Below, one piece after another: positions 13,907 through 20,038 of a DNA stretch of 20,038 nt. A program made the translations under genes and the position numbers. The stretch's first letter is position 1. The number at the start of each line of letters is the position of its first letter. Source of the stretch: DATCSE01 sp036568605 (lineage in GTDB: Bacteria > Pseudomonadota > Gammaproteobacteria > Burkholderiales > Burkholderiaceae_C); contig DATCSE010000039.1 of the NCBI GenBank assembly GCA_036568605.1, forward strand, positions 1-20,038, read 5' to 3'. Below the pieces are notes generated by a model. The model was not told the origin of the DNA, ran no database searches, and saw only the letters and a program-made list of their open reading frames with translations.

Positions 13907-15175
13907 TCAGTCGGCGGCGCTTGTCGACAGCTCGAGCCGGTCGCGGCTGTACTCGGAGCGGATCAGCAGCGCGATCGCGGCCGCGATGCACAGCCCGAAG
14001 CCCCACAGCAGCCCGACGATGGGCACTTCGAGGGCCGTCAGCAGCGCGTAGACCGCCAGCATGCCCAGCACGCTGGCGTTCTCGTTGAAGCCCTGCACTG
14101 CGACGGAACGGCCGGCGCTCAGCAGCTGGCAGCCGCGAAGCTGCAGCAGCGCATTCAATGGCACGACCATGAAGCCCGCGACCGCGCCGACCAGCGCGAG
14201 CACCGGCACCGCCAACGGCAGCGCGTCGATGGACGCGACGACCGGCATCATCAGCCCGAGCGCGACGCCGACCCCCAACACCCGTTTTGCGCGGACCAGC
14301 GGCACGAGGCGCCCGGCCGCCCCGGCGCCGACCACGACGCCCACCGCGACCGCGGCCTGCAGGTACGCGGCCTGGCTCAGCGGCAGTTGCAGCACCTCGG
14401 CGGCCCAGCGCAGCACCGCGAACTGCAGCGTTGCGCCGACGCCCCAGAAGATCGTCGTCACCGCGAGCGACAGCGCGCCATCGCGATCCCGCCAGAGCGT
14501 CCGGTGCGCTTGCCAGAACTCGATGCTGAGGGCGGCCACGTGAATGCGGCTGGCCGGATAACGCGCGCCGCTGTCGGGTACGCCGATGTTGAGCAGCGCC
14601 GCGGCCGCGTAGACCACCAGCAAGGCGAGCAGCGATGCCGTGTAGGCGCTGTCATGCAGGCCCGGCAGGGCCCGCAGCGCATCGTGCGCGAGCACGAAGG
14701 GGGCCGACGCGAGCGCGGCAGGGCTCACCAGTGCGCCGCCCAGCACGCTGCCGAGCAGTGCCGCGCAGACGATCGTGACCTCGATCCAGCCGTTCGCCGC
14801 GACCAGCCGGTCGGCCGGTACGAGTTCGGTGATCAACCCGTATTTCGCCGGCGCGTACGCGGCCGCACCGAAACCGACGACCGCGAATGCGAGCACCGGG
14901 TGGCCGCCGGCGATCATCAGCACCGCGCCCACCATCTTCACCGTATTCATCCACGCCATCAGCCGCGCCTTGCGGAACGCATCGGCCAGCGGGCCGACGA
15001 ACGGCGCGAACAGCACGTACGACAGCGTCAGCGCGAATTTGAGCAGCGGCGCCCACCAGCCCGGCAGGCCCTGCTCGACGAGCAGCGCGATCGCGACGAT
15101 CAGCAGCGCGTTGTCCGCCAGCGCCGACGTGAACTGCGCCGCGATCAGCAGGTGAAAGCGCGGCGGCATCGGCAC
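13907..15175 (-). CDS. lplT: LplT-type lysophospholipid transporter (MFS)
   Basis: This 422-residue major-facilitator protein of the inner membrane has about 11-12 hydrophobic helices. In E. coli LplT flips lysophospholipids, mainly lyso-phosphatidylethanolamine, into the cell for re-acylation by Aas. Visible marks are QFTSALADNALLIVAIALL (14-32), the MFS loop motif GPLADAFRKARLM (61-73), AAYAPAKYGLITELVP (105-120) and, near the C-terminus, SVAVQGFNENASVLGM. E. coli LplT is about 397 residues, so this protein is slightly longer. No aas gene is adjacent in the window. The ATG at 15175 opens the frame; another in-frame ATG two codons later is equally possible, and neither has a strong ribosome-binding site. 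It converges with the GT4 gene (31 bases between stops) and completes the lipid gene run. Confidence 0.85.
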   Translation of the reverse strand: MPMPPRFHLLIAAQFTSALADNALLIVAIALLVEQGLPGWWAPLLKFALTLSYVLFAPFVGPLADAFRKARLMAWMNTVKMVGAVLMIAGGHPVLAFAVVGFGAAAYAPAKYGLITELVPADRLVAANGWIEVTIVCAALLGSVLGGALVSPAALASAPFVLAHDALRALPGLHDSAYTASLLALLVVYAAAALLNIGVPDSGARYPASRIHVAALSIEFWQAHRTLWRDRDGALSLAVTTIFWGVGATLQFAVLRWAAEVLQLPLSQAAYLQAAVAVGVVVGAGAAGRLVPLVRAKRVLGVGVALGLMMPVVASIDALPLAVPVLALVGAVAGFMVVPLNALLQLRGCQLLSAGRSVAVQGFNENASVLGMLAVYALLTALEVPIVGLLWGFGLCIAAAIALLIRSEYSRDRLELSTSAAD

Positions 15176-15216
15176 GGCGACGAGGCGACGCGGCGGATCG
15201 ACAAAGGGAGACGAAA

Positions 15217-15295
15217 GTGACGCGAATGCACAGAACGCGAGTGTCGCGGCTGTGCGTGATCGTTGTGTGACGCGGCGATGCGACCGTGTGACGCG
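15217..15295. repeat. Three copies of GTGACGCGR upstream of lplT
   Basis: GTGACGCGA (15217-15225), GTGACGCGG (15267-15275) and GTGACGCGA (15287-15295 by my count, plus or minus one base) occur within the 124-base leader of lplT, with a near copy GTGTCGCGG at 15241. The last two copies are about 21 bases apart, two helical turns. They could be binding sites for a regulator of lplT; on the coding strand they read YCGCGTCAC. The regulator is unknown. Confidence 0.35.
15256..15273 (-). promoter_or_regulatory. Weak PhoB-box-like sequence upstream of lplT
   Basis: On the plus strand GTGATCGTTGTGTGACGC matches the reverse complement of the E. coli Pho-box consensus at 12 of 18 positions by hand scoring. 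It lies about 80 bases before the lplT start and overlaps the GTGACGCG repeats, which may be the true signal. Confidence 0.2.
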
Positions 15296-15299
15296 AGCG

Positions 15300-16280
15300 C
15301 TACGGCGCGCTCGCCGCGTCCAGCGCCTGCACGTCTTCCGCGCTCAATGACAACGATGCGGCTTTCGCGAAGCTCTTCAACTGCTCGAGGCTGGTCGCGC
15401 TCGCGATCGGTGCGGTGACGCCGTCGCGCTGCATCAGCCAGGCGAGCGCGACCTCCGCCGGCCGGGCCTCGAGGCGGCTCGCAGCGCCATCGAGCGCGTC
15501 GAGGATGCGCAGGCCGCGCGGCGTCAGGTACTTCGCGACGCCGCGCCCGCGCGGGCTCTGCTTCAGATCGGCTTCTGCGCGGTACTTGCCGGAGAGGAAA
15601 CCGGACGCGAGGCTGTAGTAGGTGATGACGCCGATGTGCTCGCGGATCGCGAGGTCGCGCAGCGGACCGTCGTAGCTCGCCCGGTCGACGAGGTTGTACT
15701 CGGGCTGCAGCGTCTGGTAGGCCGGCAGCCCATGCGCGCGTGCGGCCTGCAGCGAGGCGGCGAGCTGCTCGACGCTGAAGTTCGAGCAGCCGATCGCGCG
15801 GACCTTGCCGGCCTTCAGCAGCCGCTCGTAGGCCGCGAGCGACTCCTCGTGTGGCGTCTCCGGGTCGGGAAAGTGCGACTGGTACAGGTCGATCACGTCG
15901 GTGTTCAGGCGCCGGAGCGAATCCTCGACCGCCTGTTCGATCCAGCGCCGCGACAAGCCCTTGCGGCCCTCGCCCAGGTCGCCGCCCACCTTCGTGAAGA
16001 TCAGCACCTGCCGGCGCAGGCCCGGCCGGGCCTGCAGCCAGCGGCCGATGATGGTTTCGGATTCGCCGCCCCGGTGCCCGGGGACCCACTTCGAATAGAC
16101 GTCGGCGGTGTCGATCGCATTGAAGCCGGCGGCGACGAACGCGTCGAGCAGCTCGAAGCTGCGTGTTTCGTCGGCGGTCCAGCCGAAGACGTTGCCGCCG
16201 AACACCAGCGGCGCGATCTCGAGTCCGGTCCGGCCCAGCGCACGTCGTGCCGGGGGAGCGGTCGTGGTGGTCGTCGTCAT
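15300..16280 (-). CDS. Aldo/keto reductase
   Basis: This 326-residue cytosolic NADPH-dependent oxidoreductase has the AKR TIM-barrel fold. The catalytic tetrad is intact: Asp57 (NAIDTADVY), Tyr62, Lys97 (IFTKVGG) and His136 (YQSHFPDP). The NADPH-binding part includes GCSNFSVEQL and, later, IASATSLEQLKSF. The form ADVYSKWVPGHRGGESE resembles the YajO-like AKR branch, which reduces various aldehydes. The N-terminus carries a run of six threonines. The ATG at 16280 is well supported by AAGGAG 8 bases upstream (16289-16294 on the minus strand). The gene is divergent from an OsmC-family gene, and both may serve oxidative or carbonyl stress. The physiological substrate is unknown. Confidence 0.92.
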   Translation of the reverse strand: MTTTTTTAPPARRALGRTGLEIAPLVFGGNVFGWTADETRSFELLDAFVAAGFNAIDTADVYSKWVPGHRGGESETIIGRWLQARPGLRRQVLIFTKVGGDLGEGRKGLSRRWIEQAVEDSLRRLNTDVIDLYQSHFPDPETPHEESLAAYERLLKAGKVRAIGCSNFSVEQLAASLQAARAHGLPAYQTLQPEYNLVDRASYDGPLRDLAIREHIGVITYYSLASGFLSGKYRAEADLKQSPRGRGVAKYLTPRGLRILDALDGAASRLEARPAEVALAWLMQRDGVTAPIASATSLEQLKSFAKAASLSLSAEDVQALDAASAP

Positions 16281-16405
16281 CGTGAAGACTCCTTTTCGTG
16301 TGGGTCGCGAAAGAGCGGACTATCGCGCGGTTCGCCCGGGCGCGCTCGCGCGAGGGGCTAAGCCTTCACAATGCAGACGTTTCCTGTTCCTCGAGGAGCC
16401 GCAGC

Positions 16406-16816
16406 ATGACGATCGAAGTACGGCGAGACCGGTCGCACAAGATGAAACACACGGTGCATGTGCGTCAGCACATGTTCGCGATCGACGAGCCGCCGAGCAA
16501 TGGAGGCGAGGACCTGGGCCTGACGCCGCACGACGTCTACGACAGCGCGCTCGGCTCCTGCAAGGCGATGACGGTGCTGTGGTACGCGCAGCGCAAGAGC
16601 ATCCCGGTCGAAGACATCCACGTCACCGTCGACCGCGACGACAGCCAGGAGCGCCAGGGCGTCTATCGCCTGCGGGTGACCTTGGAACTGACCGGCCCGC
16701 TGAGCGACGCGCAGCGCCAGGAGCTGCTGAACGTGGCCGGCAAATGCCCGGTCCACAAGCTGATGACGCAGGTGACCACCGAGGTCACCACCGAGCTGGC
16801 GACTGGCGCCGGCTGA
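16406..16816 (+). CDS. OsmC-family (OsmC/Ohr) protein
   Basis: This 136-residue small cytosolic protein belongs to the family that reduces organic hydroperoxides using two cysteines. Both are present, Cys52 in ALGSCKAMTVLWYAQRK and Cys114 in AGKCPVHKLM. TPHDVYDSALGSC is the usual lead into the helix of the first cysteine. The length is typical. The ATG at 16406 is chosen because GAGGAG (16393-16398) lies 7 bases upstream; the frame extends to 16298 without such a site. It is divergent from an aldo/keto reductase, 125 bases apart. The sequence looks more like the OsmC/YhfA-like branch than Ohr, so the exact peroxide preference is uncertain. Confidence 0.9.
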   Translation: MTIEVRRDRSHKMKHTVHVRQHMFAIDEPPSNGGEDLGLTPHDVYDSALGSCKAMTVLWYAQRKSIPVEDIHVTVDRDDSQERQGVYRLRVTLELTGPLSDAQRQELLNVAGKCPVHKLMTQVTTEVTTELATGAG

Positions 16817-16838
16817 GGGGCAGCGCACGACCCTGCGT

Positions 16839-16868
16839 TTGCCGTGGCACGACCCGGCATGGCATATT
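16839..16868 (+). promoter_or_regulatory. Possible sigma-70 promoter before the 97-residue protein
   Basis: TTGCCG (16839-16844) and CATATT (16863-16868) are separated by 18 bases; each matches 4 of 6 consensus positions. Transcription would start at about 16875, directly at the ATG at 16876, so the mRNA would be leaderless or nearly so. No ribosome-binding site is seen. Confidence 0.3.
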
Positions 16869-16875
16869 CGCCGCC

Positions 16876-17169
16876 ATGAACCACGGGTACGGCATCGAAT
16901 CGCCCGGCGCGCACCATTCGCCGCCGAACCAGCAGCAACCGGTCCGTTATGTGGTCATCATCGAGGCCGGCGGTTCGATGATCGCCCGGCTGTTCGTCGC
17001 ATCGCGCGAGCTGGCCGGCGAGTTCGATGCCGGCGCCGAGGAGATCGTGCTGATGACGCAGGGGCTGCAGCCCGAGCGTGGCGCAACCGGCCCCGAGTGG
17101 GACCGCGCGCTGGCCGGGCACAGCGCGGCCGAGCGGGCGGCGGCCGAGGTCTACACGCTGGACGTCTGA
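16876..17169 (+). CDS. Small protein of unknown function
   Basis: This 97-residue soluble protein is not assigned to any named family. The first 22 residues are rich in His, Pro, Gln and Gly (GAHHSPPNQQQPV). A compact region then follows, VRYVVIIEAGGSMIARLFVA (23-42), which looks like two beta-strands, followed by charged helices (SRELAGEFDAGAEEI, SAAERAAAEVY). The frame remains open far upstream through the OsmC gene, but the ATG at 16876 is the plausible start because it lies after that gene and behind a promoter-like sequence. The stop codon is one base before the ATG of the sugar dehydrogenase, so the two are co-transcribed and possibly translationally coupled. Its codon use is like that of its neighbours, and I believe it is a real gene. 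Confidence 0.65.
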   Translation: MNHGYGIESPGAHHSPPNQQQPVRYVVIIEAGGSMIARLFVASRELAGEFDAGAEEIVLMTQGLQPERGATGPEWDRALAGHSAAERAAAEVYTLDV

Positions 17170-17170
17170 G

Positions 17171-18307
17171 ATGGTGGTGTCGCTCCGCGAGTTCGCGGCG
17201 GCGCTCGGCTGCGTGCTGTTCGCGGCGGCATCGGCCTCGGCAAGTGCCGCCGCGGCACCCGATCGCTTGCGCGTGCCACCGGGCTTCAAGATCGAGCTGC
17301 TGACCGACGAGGTGCCGAACGCCCGCGCGATGACGCTCGGCCGCTATGCCGACGGCAAGGGCGTGCTCTATGTCGGCAGCATGGGCGCCGGCAAGGTCTA
17401 CGCGGTCGAGCTCGACCAGGGCAGGGTGACCCGCGTGCGCACGATCGCCTCGGGGCTCGAGCTTCCAGCCGGCGTCGCGTACCGCAACGGGCAGCTCTAT
17501 GTTTCGGCGGTGTCCCGCATCCTGCGCTTCGACGCGATCGACGACCGGCTCGCGAACCCGCCGGCGCCGGCCGTGGTCACCGACAAGCTGCCGTCGGAGC
17601 GGCACCACGGCGCGAAGTTCATCGGCTTCGGTCCGGACGGCTGGCTGTACGTCGCGGTCGGCGTGCCGTGCAATATCTGCGAGCCTGGCGCGGCGCACGG
17701 CAACATCCAGCGCATGAAGCCCGACGGCAGCGGTGCGGAGATCGTGGCGCGCGGCGTGCGCAACTCGGTCGGCTTCGACTGGAGTCCGCTCGATCGCACG
17801 CTCTGGTTCAGCGACAACGGCCGCGACCTGCTGGGCGACGAAGTGCCCAGCGACGAGCTGAACCGCGTGACCCAGAACGGCCAGCACTTCGGCTACCCGT
17901 ACTGCCACCAGGGCGACGTCGCCGACCCGCAGTTCGGCGCTCAGCACCGCTGCAGCGAGTTCGTGGCGCCGGCGGCCAAGCTGGGCGCGCACGTGGCCAC
18001 GCTCGGGCTGCGCTTCTACAGCGGCAGCCAGTTTCCGGCCGAGTACCGGCACAACCTCTTCGTCGCCGAGCACGGCTCGTGGAACCGCAGCACGAAGAGC
18101 GGTTACCAGGTCGTGCGTGTCGTGCTCGATGGGCAAGGCCGCGTGCTGCGTGACGAACCGTTCGTGCAGGGCTTTCTGCGGGTCGACAACGACGGCCGCG
18201 AGACGGTGCTCGGCCGCCCGGCCGACGTGCTGCCGCTGCCCGACGGCTCGCTGCTGGTCAGCGACGACCTCGGCGGCGCGATCTATCGCGTGCGCTACGC
18301 GCCCTGA
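17171..18307 (+). CDS. Secreted PQQ-type sugar (glucose/sorbosone) dehydrogenase
   Basis: This 378-residue periplasmic beta-propeller protein belongs to the glucose/sorbosone dehydrogenase family, which oxidises sugars with pyrroloquinoline quinone. A signal peptide is visible: a short start, a hydrophobic core (FAAALGCVLFAAA, 8-20) and an Ala/Ser-rich cleavage region ending near residue 29. Family motifs are ERHHGAKFIGFGPDGWLYV (143-161), GVRNSVGFDW (195-204), DNGRD (215-219), GYPYCHQGD (241-249) and EHGSWNRS (300-307). His145 or His146 and the arginines are in the expected regions for PQQ and catalysis. The ATG at 17171 is one base after the preceding stop; upstream in-frame codons belong to a shadow. 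The substrate is unknown; sorbosone-type and aldose sugars are both possible. Cofactor supply genes (pqq) are not in the window. Confidence 0.87.
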   Translation: MVVSLREFAAALGCVLFAAASASASAAAAPDRLRVPPGFKIELLTDEVPNARAMTLGRYADGKGVLYVGSMGAGKVYAVELDQGRVTRVRTIASGLELPAGVAYRNGQLYVSAVSRILRFDAIDDRLANPPAPAVVTDKLPSERHHGAKFIGFGPDGWLYVAVGVPCNICEPGAAHGNIQRMKPDGSGAEIVARGVRNSVGFDWSPLDRTLWFSDNGRDLLGDEVPSDELNRVTQNGQHFGYPYCHQGDVADPQFGAQHRCSEFVAPAAKLGAHVATLGLRFYSGSQFPAEYRHNLFVAEHGSWNRSTKSGYQVVRVVLDGQGRVLRDEPFVQGFLRVDNDGRETVLGRPADVLPLPDGSLLVSDDLGGAIYRVRYAP

Positions 18308-18327
18308 GCGGGCCGGTGAACCGCTGA

Positions 18328-19197
18328 TCACGCGTCGTCCGTCGACAGCCAGGTGCTGGCGCCTGTCCACCACGCGCTCGCATCGGGCGGGCTCGCGCGG
18401 CGCAGCGAGCGCACCTCGGCTGTTCCGCCGCTCGCGTAGGCCCGCGCCAGGCGCTCGGCCTGCAGCGGGTCGCGCGCGCCGGCGCAGCCGATGAACTGGA
18501 CCGCGAGGCCGAAGCGAGCCGGGTAGCGCTGCGGGGGCGTGCCGCCGGCGGTGTCGTGCATCGGCCGCTCGATGTGCAGCATGGCACCGCCGCCGTCCTC
18601 GCGCGTCAGCGGAAAGATCAGGCGCCCGCCGGGACGCAGCGCGTCCAGCCATTCGTCCGGCGGATGGCTCGCGCCGCAGCTCGCGTACATCACGTCGGCC
18701 GCCGGCAGCGGTGTCGCGGCGGCCGACTGCGCATGCACCTGCACGTTCGAGCGGTCGGCCAAGGCCTGCGCGGCGCGTTCGGCGAGGTCCGTCTCGACCT
18801 CGTAGGCATGCACGAAGCCCCCGGGCCCGACCAGCTCCGCCAGCACCGCGGTGTAGTAGCCGCCGCCGGCGCCGATCTGCACGGCGACGTCGCCGGAGCG
18901 CGGCCGCACCGCCGCGAGGCAGCGGGCATGCAGGCTGGGCTGGCCGTTGTTGATCTGGCGTTCGTTCGACAGCACGACCAGCACGTCGCGATACAACTTG
19001 CAAGGGTCGTCGACGGACGTGATCAGCTGTCCGACCGGCGAGTAGACGCGCCACGGCGGCGGGCCGAGAAAGCGCTCGCGCGGCACCCGCGCGAACGCGG
19101 CGATCAGCGCGCGCTGCAGCGCCGGCTCTTCGACGCCCGCCGCAATCCGCCGCGCATAGTGGGCACGGGCCGATGCGAGAGCCGATTCCGACGTCAC
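18328..19197 (-). CDS. Protein-L-isoaspartate O-methyltransferase-like protein (diverged)
   Basis: This 289-residue protein looks like a SAM-dependent methyltransferase of the PCMT family. In the N-terminal domain RVPRERFLGPPPWRVYS (37-53) is typical, but the usual QTISQP segment is replaced by NERQINNGQPSLHARC (78-93). The SAM loop reads VQIGAGGGYYTAVLAEL (106-122), followed by AYEVETDLAERA (131-142), VMYASCGASHPPDEWL and LRPGGRLIFPL. A C-terminal extension of about 80 residues is unlike Pcm of E. coli (208 residues). The altered substrate loop suggests another substrate or a regulatory role; activity on isoaspartate is uncertain. The start at 19197 is the first ATG in the frame. The gene is divergent from greB with only 40 bases between start codons. 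Confidence 0.78.
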   Translation of the reverse strand: MTSESALASARAHYARRIAAGVEEPALQRALIAAFARVPRERFLGPPPWRVYSPVGQLITSVDDPCKLYRDVLVVLSNERQINNGQPSLHARCLAAVRPRSGDVAVQIGAGGGYYTAVLAELVGPGGFVHAYEVETDLAERAAQALADRSNVQVHAQSAAATPLPAADVMYASCGASHPPDEWLDALRPGGRLIFPLTREDGGGAMLHIERPMHDTAGGTPPQRYPARFGLAVQFIGCAGARDPLQAERLARAYASGGTAEVRSLRRASPPDASAWWTGASTWLSTDDA

Positions 19198-19219
19198 GTC
19201 GTCGATTTTGCGCGCGCCG

Positions 19220-19225
19220 TATCAT
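19220..19225 (+). promoter_or_regulatory. Possible -10 box of greB
   Basis: TATCAT (19220-19225) matches TATAAT at 5 of 6 positions and lies 12 bases before the greB ATG. No good -35 box is seen at the right distance. The leader would be only about 6 bases, and no Shine-Dalgarno sequence is present. Confidence 0.25.
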
Positions 19226-19237
19226 CGTTCGGACGTC

Positions 19238-19804
19238 ATGAACAAAGCCTTCACCCGCGAGAGCGATACCGGCTCCGATGCCGACGACGACGGCGACGAC
19301 ATCGCCGCGCCGCCGATCCCGGCCGGCAGCAAGAACTACCTGACGCCGGCCGGCTATGCCCGGTTGCGCGCGGAGCTGCTCGCGCTGCTCGACGACGAGC
19401 GGCCGAAGATCGTCGAGACCGTCTCGTGGGCCGCGAAGAACGGCGACCGTTCCGAGAACGGCGATTACCTGTACGGCAAGAAGCGCCTGCGCGAGATCGA
19501 CCGGCGCATCCGCTTCCTGACCAAGCGGCTGGACATCGCCGAAGTGGCCGACCCGTCGGTGCACCACGGCAGCGACCAGGTGTTCTTCGGCGCGACCGTG
19601 ACCTACGTGAACCAGCAGGGCGTAGCGCGCACGATCACGATCAAGGGCATCGACGAGGCCGACAGCCTGCAGGGCGAGGTCAGCTGGGTTGCGCCGATCG
19701 CGCGGGCGCTGCTGAAGGCGCGGGTCGGCGACGAGCTGCAGCTGAGGACGCCGGGCGGGCTGGAGGAGATCGAGATCGTGGAGGTGAGCTACCCGGCGCC
19801 TTGA
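19238..19804 (+). CDS. greB: Transcription elongation factor GreB
   Basis: This 188-residue cytosolic factor enters the secondary channel of RNA polymerase and stimulates cleavage of backtracked RNA. The N-terminal coiled-coil includes the tip acidic residues in NGDRSENGDYLYGKKRLREI (Asp70 and Glu73) and RRIRFLTKRLDIAEVADP, very close to E. coli GreB. The C-terminal FKBP-like domain begins at about 115 (VFFGATVTYVNQQG) and includes EVSWVAPIARALLKARVGDE. The length is somewhat above that of E. coli GreB (158) because of an N-terminal acidic extension (GSDADDDGDD, 12-21) of about 30 residues. The ATG at 19238 is preferred to the one at 19208, which would overlap the divergent start region. It ends 14 bases before a REP-like element. 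Confidence 0.93.
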   Translation: MNKAFTRESDTGSDADDDGDDIAAPPIPAGSKNYLTPAGYARLRAELLALLDDERPKIVETVSWAAKNGDRSENGDYLYGKKRLREIDRRIRFLTKRLDIAEVADPSVHHGSDQVFFGATVTYVNQQGVARTITIKGIDEADSLQGEVSWVAPIARALLKARVGDELQLRTPGGLEEIEIVEVSYPAP

Positions 19805-19817
19805 GGGTGTTGCGGCA

Positions 19818-19844
19818 GGGCTTCGACAAGCTCAGCCCGAACGG
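19818..19844. repeat. REP-like arm, identical to 11792-11818
   Basis: The 27 bases after the greB stop, beginning GGGCTTCGACAAGCTCAG, are identical to the right arm of the palindrome at 11792-11818. Here the partner arm is absent, and the distal part (CTCAGCCCGAACGG) continues straight into a tandem array. A complete hairpin cannot form, so terminator activity is doubtful. Confidence 0.85.
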
Positions 19845-20038
19845 GGGTGGGCCTCAGCCCGAACGGGGTGGGCCTCAGCCCGAACGGGGTGGGCCTCAGC
19901 CCGAACGGGGTGTGCTTCAGCCCGAACGGGATGGGCCTCAGCCAGAGCGGGGATGGGCTTCAGCCCGAACGGGATGGGCCTCAGCCAGAGCGGGGATGGG
20001 CTTCAGCCCGAACGGGATGGGCCTCAGCCAGAGCGGGG
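19831..20038. repeat. Tandem array of a 21-22-bp repeat with a 43-bp higher-order period, running off the window
   Basis: Ten units can be counted: nine complete ones starting at 19831, 19853, 19874, 19895, 19916, 19937, 19959, 19980 and 20002, and a tenth cut by the window end at 20023. The unit core is CTCAGCCCGAACGGG followed by a GTGGGC-like tail. From 19916 on two variants alternate: a 21-base form beginning TTCAGCCCGAACGGGATGG and a 22-base form beginning CTCAGCCAGAGCGGGGATGG. This makes a 43-base dimer, present twice in full and a third time in part. The array grows out of the REP-like arm at 19818. It has no spacers and is non-coding as far as seen. Confidence 0.9.

Noticed and set aside
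13835..15220. Plus-strand frame of 461 codons opposite lplT
   Set aside because: Extremely rich in Arg, Gln, His and Asp, no domain; lplT on the other strand has clear family motifs and membrane helices.
16958..19567. Minus-strand frame of 869 codons opposite the dehydrogenase and greB
   Set aside because: It covers three genes with clear family motifs in other frames, and its product is a GC-rich shadow.
19831..20038. CRISPR array
   Set aside because: The units are contiguous 21-22-base repeats with no unique spacers, and no cas gene is present in the window.

Overview
The window is high-GC DNA with dense, mostly short-spaced genes. Its gene content and codon use suggest a betaproteobacterium of the order Burkholderiales, possibly the Rubrivivax/Leptothrix/Piscinibacter group. 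This placement is an inference from the proteins and the repeat type; no rRNA or tRNA gene was seen. No gene-free stretch exceeds 300 bases.

Left part (1-5104): the 3' end of a sugar ABC-transporter permease is followed after 17 bases by an L-2-keto-3-deoxyarabonate dehydratase, the end of an L-arabinose-type oxidative catabolic operon. Next come an NRAMP-type manganese/iron transporter (mntH), a convergent methyl-accepting chemotaxis protein with a good sigma-28-like promoter, and a small charged protein predicted to be disordered. From 5244 to 7802 lies a MASE4-type hybrid histidine kinase with two receiver domains.

Middle (7766-15175): six consecutive genes all point to membrane lipids. 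They are a GT28 diacylglycerol glycosyltransferase (MGDG-synthase type), a phosphatidylserine decarboxylase, a class-III aminotransferase with an N-terminal membrane segment, a small membrane protein with an Mpo1-like histidine signature, a GT4 glycosyltransferase and an LplT-type lysophospholipid transporter. The divergent region between the Mpo1-like gene and the GT4 gene holds PhoB-box-like sequences facing both genes (two 14/18 matches to the E. coli consensus by hand scoring, plus extra half-sites). Weaker 12/18 sites lie before the GT28 and lplT genes. I infer a phosphate-responsive membrane-lipid remodelling locus in which phospholipids are partly replaced by glycolipids and possibly amino-lipids. 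This is the most interesting content of the window.

Right part (15300-19804): an aldo/keto reductase is divergent from an OsmC-family protein. They are followed by a small conserved-looking protein of unknown function one base before a secreted PQQ-type sugar (sorbosone) dehydrogenase, then a diverged protein-L-isoaspartate methyltransferase homologue divergent from greB.

Two intergenic repeat clusters (11659-11818 and 19818-end) share an identical 27-base REP-like arm. In each, half of the palindrome has been amplified into a 21-22-base tandem array. The right-hand one has a 43-base higher-order period and runs out of the window.
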